DNA of 64,000 bases from contig CAIIXF020000001.1 in assembly GCA_903813345.2 (NCBI GenBank), positions 21,905,915 to 21,969,914 of the forward strand. The letters are read 5' to 3'. The notes beneath the pieces are model-generated. The model was not told the DNA's origin, ran no database searches, and saw only the letters and a program-made list of their open reading frames with translations. The position numbers and the translations under genes were made by a program. This document shows, piece after piece, positions 36,031 to 46,336 of this stretch. Source of the stretch: Owenia fusiformis. Taxonomy: Eukaryota > Annelida > Polychaeta > Sabellida > Oweniidae. Numbering within the stretch: position 1 is the stretch's first letter; the number at the start of each line of letters is the position of its first letter.

Positions 36031-37366
36031 AAGGCCACGATATAGTCACAGGGGCTTGTCTCGAGGCGTCGGGCAAGCCCTCCGATGAGTCTACTGCTTA
36101 TTAATAGTATTAAGGGTGGTCGGTTTTGATGCTACCTGAAATTTGTAGAAAATGATTGTTAGATATATCAAGTAAAAATATATGGAATCCTTTCAATAAT
36201 CGACATGCTGATTCAAACAACACTAAAGAGTAAACTTACCTAAAATGGTAGCAATCCATCCACTTGTTGCTGAGAAATCTGAATAATTTGTTAAGAAGTG
36301 ATTACACTGCAAGTACCGAATTTTTTTGCAGCCAAATTATTACCTCCAGAGTCGATTTCTTCCCCAAGACACGTCCACTGTTAAAAATTGGTAGTTCCTA
36401 GAGTTCTTTGTTTCCTTAGGTTCATTCCCGTATGTTATTTTTAACGAAGGAGAGCCTATAACGACTGCTATACGCAAAAAGATGCATGAAATTAAGTTTC
36501 GAAACTGAAAGTTGAAAAATGGCGACTTTCCCGTGTTCTATGCGCATGCGCAAAAATGAAAGTACTTCATTCCCACAATTCAGAAGGATTCGAATTACTT
36601 TTCGGCGGTTGGTTCGGTTATACTTAGATACCAAATGAAAGATTATTGCCAAGGAATGGAAAACGTATTTCGAAGATGAGAGTTATTTGTTTTATCACTA
36701 AAGGAAAAAATTTCAGCAATATTAGGTGCATCATGGGAAGGGATTGCTGTGAAATAATGAACGCAAGTGACATCTATCTAAAAATATATGTGTAGTTATT
36801 GCGCATGCGTTCATATAATATGAACTAATCAAATTGCTGGATTGAACGCACCTGCGCATAGAACACGGGAAAGTCGCCATTTTTCAACTTTCAGTTTCGA
36901 AACTTAATTTCATGCATCTTTTTGCGTATAGCAGTCGTTATAGGCTCTCCTTCGTTAAAAATAACATACGGGAATGAACCTAAGGAAACAAAGAACTCTA
37001 GGAACTACCAATTTTTAACAGTGGACGTGTCTTGGGGAAGAAATCGACTCTGGAGGTAATAATTTGGCTGCAAAAAAATTCGGTACTTGCAGTGTAATCA
37101 CTTCTTAACAAATTATTCAGATTTCTCAGCAACAAGTGGATGGATTGCTACCATTTTAGGTAAGTTTACTCTTTAGTGTTGTTTGAATCAGCATGTCGAT
37201 TATTGAAAGGATTCCATATATTTTTACTTGATATATCTAACAATCATTTTCTACAAATTTCAGGTAGCATCAAAACCGACCACCCTTAATACTATTAATA
37301 AGCAGTAGACTCATCGGAGGGCTTGCCCGACGCCTCGAGACAAGCCCCTGTGGATATAGTGGCCTT
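36031..37366. repeat. 1.34-kb inverted repeat: ~515-bp near-identical arms, ~306-bp spacer
   Basis: The left arm 36031-36546 and right arm 36853-37366 are almost base-for-base inverses. The spacer (36547-36852) contains ATGCGCATGCG-type words and a TGAAATAATGAACG block shared with 39480-39850. Each arm, read outward, carries intron-like signals: an acceptor TATAGCAG, a GAG|GTAATA donor, a small exon ending TTTTAG|GTAAGT, and an acceptor AATTTCAG. The last two exon-like pieces join to read FSATSGWIATILGSIKTDHP followed by a stop. I do not recognise this peptide. Confidence 0.85.
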
Positions 37367-37940
37367 AGAAGAAGGTAAGGTCAGAAGGTTTGGCTAGGAT
37401 TTCCAAAAAATCCAAAAAAAGTCTGATCATTGTCACAGGATCTTGTAGCACGTTGGGAAAATCAGACTTTACTAAAAATGCTTCCCAAATTTGACAGTCA
37501 TCCCCGTTTGCCATGGTTTTATGAGATATATCTCAAATTATGTATAGTTCAAAACATACTCACGTAAGCTCTTATATGAGTAAAAGTGCGAATTTTTGCC
37601 AAGAGGTTTTTTGAGATTTTTGCAGCCATGTTTGTTGCAGTAAAAGTCTAAACGTCACTACGGTTCATTTATAATCTTTAATTTTTCTATTCAATTTAGT
37701 CAGATTGACTAGCTTCCAACCAAAACAAAATAAAATTCTAACGAACAATTGGCTAAAATGTGCTATATTTATTCATTTCCTAAATCAAAAAGTATAAACT
37801 GTTTGTTGTTTGCTTTTGTAGTATTTGCAACTCAACTTCCGGTCGGTCAATATACGTTCGGTAATCTGATGCTTAGTTTCTGAAATGCGGGTGATTTGAC
37901 AAAAATTACTTGTTATTGCTGTTTTATTCAGATTTTGAGT
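37367..37940. other. Upstream region of ARMC7
   Basis: This is AT-rich sequence between the palindrome and the ARMC7 ATG. It presumably contains the promoter and 5'UTR. No distinct motif is seen. Confidence 0.4.
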
Positions 37941-40900
37941 ATGTTTAGCACGAAGGAATATCTCGATAAGAAAACCGGACCATATGGCATCGGACGATTG
38001 AGCTATCTGCAAGCCCTAGTGAACGAATTTCAAGAAACAAAGAGTGAAAGTAGATATGCATTTTCTTGTTTGTACAAAATTAAATAAATCATGGAATTAT
38101 TTCCTAGTACATCAAAAGCACTACTGAGTGAGTGAGGTATCTTTAGTATGTTTTAAAAATATTTATCTAGGATTAAAAAATCTTTAGTCTCTAGCAACGT
38201 TTATTACACATTTTACCGAAATGAGATGAAATGAAATACAATACAAAACGATACCTGATGCAGACTTGCCAACTTCCCGTTTTTTTACGGGAATCTCCCG
38301 TAAATTTTTGGTTTTTCCGTAAAAAATACCAAACTCCCGTACCGTTTTCTCCCGTAAAAACTCCCGTAAACTCCCGTACCGTATTTCTACTAAAAACCCT
38401 GTAATTTTTTTAAAAAATATGGCCGTAAAATCTCCCATATTTTTGCTGAAATCTCCCGTAAAATCTCCCGTATTCTGGTTTAACTCCCGTAAAATCTCCC
38501 GTATTCTTGGTATAACTCCTGTAAAATCTCCCGTTTTCTGGTATAGCTCCCGTAAAATCTCCCATATTCTTGGTATAACTCCCGTAAAATCTCCGTTTTT
38601 TTGCTGTCGAAATCTACCGTATTTAAAAGGAATTTGACAAAGGACCTTATACACCCGCCATTGGGATCTCCCCATGGGAAAAAAATAATTCATCTGATTT
38701 TTCAAAATAAGTATTCTGCTTCAATTATTACATTTATATGCACACTAGTATCTTGTTGACCTATATTCAGCACTGTATTGATGTATAGGCCACTTATTAG
38801 GGTCATAATTCAATCATGAAGTGTAGAGGCATAGATTCCAAACCAGGAAGTATTTTTGTGTCCGTCAAAATCCATTTACATCCTAGGCATCCCTGCATCT
38901 TATCCAAATATGTTACTACATAATGAAATATAATAGTATAATCTTTGGTTTTACAAACTTGTATGGTATGTGATAAGTGTAAAAGTTGTTTTTGGAGCAT
39001 TTTTCTATAGCCATTTTGTAGGGAAAAAAATGATGAAAAAATGTACAATCTTTTAATTTTAAGTATGACCTGAATCGATTGCAAACCTCATATTTGCACA
39101 TTTGATGAGATAAACCATTTGTGTCGTATTGTGAAATTATTAAGTTTGCAATCGATTCAGGTCATAGTGTATTTTTGGTATTTCTGTGATAATCAATTGA
39201 AACCAATGGCCTCTATTGGGATCTGCTGATATCCTCATGTTAAGTCAATGGTGCACAGCCCCATGTAAGTCAATACAACCTTACTGAACGAAATGATCCC
39301 TATCTCAGCTTATGTGTGTCCGAGCACTTTAATATTTTCCAAAGTATTATATGACATTTTATTCTTCATGTTACACCTACGAATGATTCATTTTGACCAT
39401 AGGGATATATGCCAATAATTGCACCTTGTCCTTTGCAGGCACGCTTCTTTCTTTTACTCCAAGAAGGATTGGCTCCCATGGTTCACTATCGATACTTTCA
39501 TAAATAACTTAAAAGTACTTCATTCCCATTGGATTCAAATTGCTTTTCTGCGATCAGTTCGGTATAAGTTTGCACACCAAATGTCCACAAACGGGGGCCA
39601 GTTCATATTCTGTCATACTTCTGTCGGGAGAATACATTTTGTTTTTATATGGCGCTAAACAAAATATTCCCGCAATATAAGGCGCATCTTGGGTAGGGAC
39701 TGCTGTGAAATAATGAACGTAAGTGAAATCTATCTTAGATTATAAGTTCTAATTTATTTATTAACTGCGCATGCGTCATAATAATTTCAACCAATTAAAT
39801 CGCTGGATTTAATGCTCATGCGCGAAAAACCGAACCTAAAAATGGAACCTCATGCAGATTGCCCTTAGCATAATAGTGAACGCCACATATACATTTTACT
39901 TAGCTTTGATCAATTCGTTTCTACCGTTTTTTCAGAAATCTACAGTAAAAACTCACGTTTTTTTCAAAATCTACCGTAAAAACACCCGTTTTTTCAGAAA
40001 CCTACCGTAAGATCTCCCGTTTTTCCGAAATCTACAGTAAAAACTCCCGTTCTTTCAAAATCTACCGTAAAAACTCCTGTTTTTTTCAAAATCTAAAGTA
40101 AAAACTCCCGTTTTTTTCAAAATCGAAAGTAAAAACTCCTGTTTTTCAGAAATCTACCGTAAAAACTCCAGTTTTCTCGAAATCTACCGTAAAAACACCA
40201 GTTTTTCAGAAATCTACAGTAAAAACTCCCGTTTTTTCAGAAATCTACCGTAAAAACTCCCGTTTTTTCAGAAATCTACCGTAAAAACTTCTGTTTTTTT
40301 TAAAAATCTACCGCAAAAACTCCCGTTTTTCAAAACCTACCGTAAAAACTCCCGTTTTTCAGAACCTACCGCAAAAACTCCCGTTTTTTCTGAAATCTTC
40401 CGTAAAAAAGTCACGTTTTTTTAATTTACCGCGAAAAATACCCTTTTTAAAAAATCTCCCGTAAAAACTCCAGTTTTTTCAAAATCTCCCCTAGAAACTC
40501 CTGTTTTTTTCAAAATTTACCGCAAAAGCTCCAATTTTTTTAAATCTCCCGTATTTCGAAAAATCTCCCGTAAAAACTCCCGCTTTTTCTCAAAAAACTC
40601 CCGCAAAAACTACCGGATTTTGAAAAAAACTCCCGTAAAAGTACAGCAATTTTTTTTAAATCTCCCGAAAAATTTTCATTTTAGGTTGGCAAGTCTGCCT
40701 GATGTAACCTCATTCGATCACGCTCTTAATGTACTTCAAAATAAACATGAAGTTGATGTTGGACATTTTGAAACACCTTGGCACTTCCATGGCACTTCTT
40801 AAAAAATGTAAGCCTTATTTTCTAAAAAGAGGATCTTGTTTTTCTCAATTTAAACATATAGAAAGTCTCCTCTACATTATATTAACAATTTCGTCCGTCC

Positions 40901-43900
40901 GGGCAATAACTCAAATACCATTGGCCCGATTTTGTTCATATTTTGTACACATATACCCAATAGGAGTAGAAGTTCTGCTCGAAAGCCGATTTTCAAAATG
41001 GCCACTTGTTTAAAAATGGCGGCCATTTTAGTGCCGATTTTACAGTAATTTAGGTACTGCATATAAAACTGTAATAGCGATATGTTTTAAATGTAAAAAA
41101 GTTATATAGGACATTGATTAAGCTAGAAATGTAAATATAGAAGAAATACATGGCAGCCATCTTGTAAAATGGCTGCCTTTGCACGTCATTTAACGATTTT
41201 TGCTGTAACTTCAAAAGTAGTGGAGCGATTTTGTTCATATTTGGTATGTGAATATTTTAAGCATGGCACAATGTCTAATGACATTTTGGGTAGTAGATGG
41301 CCGCCATTTTTACGTGTGTTATTTAACATTTTTTACTGTAACTCAAAAAGTAGTGGAGCGGTTTTGTTCAAATTTGGTATGTGAATACTTTAAGCATGGC
41401 ACAATGTCTAATCACATTTTGGGTACTAGGCAGCCATTTTGAAAAATGGCCGCCATTTTTACATGTGTTATTTTACATTTTTTACTATAACTCAAAAAGT
41501 AGTAGAGCGATTTTGTTAATATTTAATATGTGAATACTTTAAGCATGGCACATTGTCTAATAAAACTTTGGGGAGTAGTCGGCCGTTTTGAAAAACAACC
41601 ACCATTTTTATGTGTGTTATTTTACATTTTCAAAAAGTAGTAGAGCGATTTTGTTCATATTTGATATATGAATACTCATAAGCATTGCATACTGTCTAAT
41701 GACATTTTGGGTAGAAGGTGGCCATTTTAAAAAAATGGCGACCATTTACAAGTACATGTGTGTGATTTTTAAATTTTTTTTATAGGTGGCTACTTAAAAG
41801 CATATTACTTTTTCTGAATGGCAACTTGGCTAGTGAGCAACCATTTTGAAAATGGTGGCCTTTCTTATGTGTGTTGTTTTATGATATTTGCTATATATTT
41901 CGTTTGGAAAAAAGCCAGCCATTTCTGTTTGATGGGATTTGCTACTCTTTGGCGTTGCCGTTGTTCTGGTTTCCTCTTGCCCTCTTTTGTGGCTACCTGT
42001 TGAAAACATTGACCAGTTGGAGGGGTTGGTCTTTTTTGTAAACCATAGGTTTTTCCATATCTTGTTCCGTATCTTGGAATTGGCATTTGCAAGTTTTCAT
42101 ACCTATTAGGTCTTGGATAATCTATTGGACTGTGTCACTTATACACATGCATACTGAAAAAATCTTTCTGTTAATATCTTTGGTTATTATTTTAGGTGCA
42201 AAGGAAGAAGTTCTTGCTAATCTGGCTAATTTCTCATACGACCCCATCAACTATGATTTTCTGAGACGACTGGGAGTGATTGACCTATTTTTGGGTATGC
42301 ATCATCATAAATTTTGTGTAAATTGACATAGATGGATTCCCATATAAATATACCAGTACACGTAGTGGTTTCATTCAATGCAATTTCTAACAGCATAGGC
42401 AAAATGTTGAAAATCTTTTATCTACTCTCTTGAAAGCCCATGAGTAAAAGTAACAATAGATGTAAACACCTTAGTTTGTAATAATTTTGAAATATATGAA
42501 AGCATCTAGGCCTGGAACTGGAATGTCAGCCTATAAATTTCACATTTTATATATTTCATAGAATATTGTTATTTGAATATTTTCTTTCAGACAATCTCAC
42601 AGAGAACAATACAAAACTTGTGCAGTTTGCTGCTGGAGGTATATGTAATATTTGTCTTGGTAAGTTAGAGATGATTCCATTTGTCATTTGATTGATTATA
42701 TCAGATCAGTAAAGATTGACCATTTTGACATTTGGTTCCTCAGGTTGATTATATGTAACAATACCAACTGTGATAGTTCTGTGAAAAGATTAGCTGTAAA
42801 GGCTTCAGACTGCAGTTAGAGTCTCGCACTACTTTACAGGGAATCTGTAAAGAGCAAATAGCCTCAACTCATCCTGAAGAAAGTTTTGATATAATTCTCA
42901 TAATGTCAGCTGTTCCAGGGGTCTACCAATATCAGATATTCCCATCATGTAGTTATATTGTTACTGTATATAAGGCAGTAGTATTACAACTATATTTCCA
43001 GATAAAGAAAACAAAGAGTATATCTTAAAGAATGATGGAGTCCACCTTCTGAAGCAGTGTTTGGTCAGGTATTCATGTTCATAACAATATTTAATCTTAC
43101 TTTAGTTATGATGGCTTATATAAAGCTTTTGTGTAATATATGAAAGTTTAATATTATCAATAGTGTTGGAAAATAAAAGAAAGTGATCAGACTGTCAAAC
43201 ATACTAGAATTTTGGTTAGACAGAAATATTCTCAATATTTGATATGTTTCAGTGATGATGAAGATACAGTGATGTCAGCGATAACCTCCCTGATGTATCT
43301 CGTGACTCCACAATCAAAACCTGGTAAGACACAAATATTGCATGAAGTGGAGTTGGATATCTGTACATTTTGTAGTTCTCAGAGTAAGTTGAAAACATAA
43401 CTCAGGAGTATGTAAAGATACCCAGCATTCACTTTATTCAATATTTTCTTTAGAATTTCCATGTCCCCATTTAACACACTTTATGCTTTTTGTTCTTAAT
43501 CATAGTTTGAAGAAGGGAGTTACCCAGAATTCAAAGATGAACCTGTCTTCATGTAAAGATGAATCTCTACATTCATCTTTTCATACTGATAGGTTCACCT
43601 TTGAATTTTTGGTTATTTCCTCCTCTTCATAGTAGATACAGTATACTGTTGGACATTTTTTCTATTCTGAAAGGAAAAATATTCTATATTTATTCTATTG
43701 TTTTTCATTAATTTCTATGTTTTTCAGAAATCACAAGTCCTCCTGTAGTGGCTCACATGACTCAGCTATCCACAAGTCCAGATAAGCGCATCAGTAACCT
43801 AGCAACAGTCTTTCTTCAAGTAAGCCAACTCTTAAATGTCCAAAATGTATATGAAGATGCACTGTGTCTGTATCATACTTTAACTTTATGTATGTATGTG

Positions 43901-44488
43901 TTTGTAAGCATCAAATGCAAATGTCTAAAAAATGTTAACTCAAAAAAAGAAAAAAAGTCCATCATTGTTCATAGCTATAACAGTATGTGTACATGTATTA
44001 ATAAATCACATTTCTTATTCAACTCCATTGCGTTCTATTGGACCAACTTGTGGAAGAAATGGAGGTCAACTCAAAAATCATAATTACTCCAGGTTAAATA
44101 TCAACATTTGAGATAAACATTCATAAGTTTTGTCATCTATCGATACCTCACTCTCAATGATGACTCATCATCTGAAATGTGATAATTTGGTAGTACATGT
44201 AAGCTGAATTTGTTTTCATAGGTGCAGTATCATGTTTAGGTATTTTTCTATTTAGTCATGCATCAAGTCCTTGTGTGCCCCTTACTAATCTACTTTAAGG
44301 TCTTGTTTTGGTGGGTGTTACCATCTTGAAAAAAGAAATAGATTTTAGGAGTGGAGTGTAACCCGAGGCTCAATGTAAGAGTAATTTCTGTTTTCAACAT
44401 TGTATTTTTTGATTTTCTGTAGGATTATTGTAGTGAAGAGCAAAGAACTGAAGGACGTGAAGCTATTGGTCTCACAGGCCATGGCTGA
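37941..44488 (+). CDS. ARMC7: Armadillo repeat-containing protein 7
   Basis: ARMC7 is a small all-helical armadillo-repeat protein; in human cells it has been linked to the spliceosome. Seven exons fit with unbroken phase: 37941-38049, 42196-42294, 42591-42659, 43002-43068, 43253-43323, 43728-43819 and 44423-44488. They total 573 nt (190 aa; human about 198). Diagnostic segments are [91 protein letters not shown], and [17 protein letters not shown]. These follow the human order throughout. The start is the first in-frame Met before this conserved block. Intron 1 is 4.1 kb, mostly transposon and satellite. An AATAAA at 44575-44580 lies 87 nt past the stop. Confidence 0.95.
38275..38630. repeat. 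TCCCGTAAAA minisatellite (left block)
   Basis: Imperfect units of AAAATCTCCCGTA(TTCTTGGTATAACTCCCGT) repeat over about 350 bp. The 173-codon open frame on the minus strand (38184-38705) is a by-product of this repeat (recurring [18 protein letters not shown]) and is not a gene. Confidence 0.85.
39064..39166. repeat. Perfect 23-bp hairpin
   Basis: TATGACCTGAATCGATTGCA.. at 39064-39086 has an exact inverse at 39144-39166, with a 57-base loop. It lies inside the 2.4-kb element in ARMC7 intron 1. Confidence 0.8.
39480..39850. repeat. Block related to the spacer of the 36-37 kb palindrome
   Basis: Shared words with 36555-36850 include AAAGTACTTCATTCCCA, TGCTGTGAAATAATGAACG, GTGA(A/C)ATCTATCT, TGCGCATGCGT and ATT(A)AA..GCTGGATT(T/G)AA. 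The palindrome arms are absent here. Confidence 0.6.
39935..40680. repeat. ~30-bp minisatellite of CTACCGTAAAAACTCCCGTTTTT type (right block)
   Basis: Around 25 imperfect units vary mainly in the T-run length and in CTACCG/CTCCCG. It mirrors the left block within the same inserted element. Confidence 0.85.
40880..41790. repeat. ~150-bp tandem repeat (ATGGCCGCCATTTTTA..GTGTGTTATTT)
   Basis: Units contain AAAATGGC(C/G)GCCATTTTTA, TAACTCAAAAAGTAGT(G)GAGCG, TTTTGTTCATATTTG, GTGAATACTTTAAGCATGGC and ACAATGTCTAATGACATTTTGGGTA. Successive starts are near 41163, 41298, 41444, 41595 and 41733. A leader with CGTCCGTCCGGGCAATAACTC resembles the 47-kb repeat leader, suggesting related elements. Located in ARMC7 intron 1. 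Confidence 0.75.
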
Positions 44489-44677
44489 AATACTACATCA
44501 TGAAGCAGAGGTGCATGATAGATCAAAACATCAAGTATGAGGTAAGATCACTTCCATGTTTTATTTCAAATCTCAATAAAATGCAAGTTCTAACCCATTG
44601 AGTACAACTGAATATCTGCGGCTTTCAAATGACGATGAAAAGCAAATTACAGGTACCAGTATGTTTAATAGTGTATA

Positions 44678-45722
44678 CAGGGTGATCAATAAATAAGGTA
44701 AAAGTATCTGGCATTTCTTCAGATTTTACCCAATCCTCATAGAATTTGCACAGAATAATGTTCAAACATTATTGAATTGATATATTAAGTTACAGATCAA
44801 ATTGATGTGATAGTTTGAAGTTATAGTTGCCATAGCAACAGAAAGCATGAAGACCCGGGGCAACTATCAAAAAACTAAATTTTCAGTCGAAACACTTTTG
44901 ATAATATATTTCAAATCACAATTAAAATGGCATATCATATTCTTATTTCATACTTCATAACTGCTACTTAATGTCCTTTGTTTTTAACAATAGTTCATGT
45001 CTTCTACTCCAGTCTTTGAACACCTTTTTAACCCATTTCCCCATAGTCTGCACATTTTCAAGACAGCTGGCTTCAAGTCATCCCATGAGAAACTCTCTCA
45101 ACTCCCTCTTCAGCTCACCAAGACGGTAAAATCATAAGGGGACAAGTCAGGAGAGTATAGTACATTACCTAACAGTGGGAAACCAAGTGCTTCAATGGTT
45201 TGTACCGTGAGATTAGCATTGTGAGACAGAGCATTATCCCAGTGCAATGTGAAACGTTTTTCAGGCCTCTTAGTCTTAGCTTCTTCCTCTTTTCTCTCAT
45301 GAAATCTCTTGTGGGTATTGTTTTTCATCATTGACCTGTGTCATAGACTTTCTATGATCACATCAGTTTTCATTATATATTATTTTTTTCTGTGACATCA
45401 AAATTTGCAAGAAAATATGTAACAGCGTGTAAACAAAGTAGTAAAACAATTAATGCTGGCACCCACATTTATTTCTTTTAAGGTTGAAAAAGATGTGCTT
45501 TTTATCATTATTTGTTCAAATTGGACGCCATGAAATTGCCCCGGGTACCCCCGACTCCAGTTGCCATAGTAACTATAATATTAACAAATCAGATGGCAGA
45601 AGTTATGTATTTATATGTTTTTATTTAGAAATGTACAAGGTATATTCTGACCAAATTTCAGGATGTTTGGACCAATATTTACAAAATGCCAGATACTTTT
45701 ACCTTATTTATTGATCACCCTG
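44678..45722 (-). mobile_element. Mariner-like transposon, degraded, TA duplication
   Basis: Terminal inverted repeats of about 33 bp (CAGGGTGATCAATAAATAAG at the left, its inverse at the right) are flanked by TA (44676-44677, 45723-45724). On the minus strand 45110-45331 encodes a transposase remnant with HWDNALSHNANLTVQTIE and YSPDLSPYDF. These match the third-Asp region of Tc1/mariner DDE/D transposases (HDNA..H.A, YSPDL.P.D). Upstream catalytic motifs were not identifiable in frame, so the copy is presumably inactive. Confidence 0.85.
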
Positions 45723-45724
45723 TA

Positions 45725-46336
45725 AGTACTTTATTCATCAATATATTAAAATCTTCAACTTATAATAAAATCAGAACTTGAATTACTAAACCTTGAATTA
45801 CATGTATACTACTGAATGGTAAATTGTTGCATATCATTGTATTATTTTGACACTAAGAAGTCATCCATGTTAATGAAGCTTTTTCTTTGGCTGTATCCAA
45901 CTCTGAAGCATTTTGTTTGTTTGCCGACATTTACATTCTTCCCTGTACTCAGGTGTACGTACGTGTTTGGGTGTGGTTCTTGTGTTAATGTCTCTACATT
46001 GTTTGCCACCCATCCTGAAATATTTAAGCAACCATAGACATTCCGTAGGCTTATTGGCGAGTTAGATATGAGTCAGTTTTAGAATAGACCAGATGATAAT
46101 TTTTATTGTATCATACTGTATGTATATATAAGGTATATGTTATTTTGGTCAGCCTAGGAGGTAGGTGGGGGCAGGCTAATGGAAAGCAATGGTGTCTCTA
46201 TTTTTGTCTGTGCTCTACCGGCAAACTGTGTGATGGATTCATTTTGACTATTAGCAATAGTACAAGGGCAGACATTAAGCTACATATCTCTATTAAAGTT
46301 CAAAAAGATTGCATTGAGTTTGAGAGAGTTAATTGA
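45725..46336. other. Intergenic between the mariner element and the EGF/ITIH-C gene
   Basis: No gene is recognised. AATAAA on the minus strand at 46102-46107, about 230 nt after the stop codon at 46337, is a candidate poly(A) signal. Confidence 0.4.

Larger units (their letters stand above)
38261..40697. mobile_element. 2.4-kb insertion with CAGACTTGCCAAC ends and 7-bp duplication CCTGATG
   Basis: The ends CAGACTTGCCAAC and GTTGGCAAGTCTG are exact inverses. They are flanked directly by CCTGATG on the left (38254-38260) and right (40698-40704). Internally, both flanks are minisatellite: 38275-38630 is built of TCCCGTAAAA words, and 39935-40680 of about 30-bp units of AATCTACCGTAAAAACTCCC type. 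The middle (38640-39930) is different sequence and includes a perfect 23-bp hairpin and a block related to the 36.5-kb palindrome spacer. It lies in ARMC7 intron 1. No transposase is seen. Confidence 0.85.

Noticed and set aside
38184-38705. 173-codon minus-strand frame
   Set aside because: It is built from the TCCCGTAAAA minisatellite and gives a repetitive peptide. It is part of a transposon.
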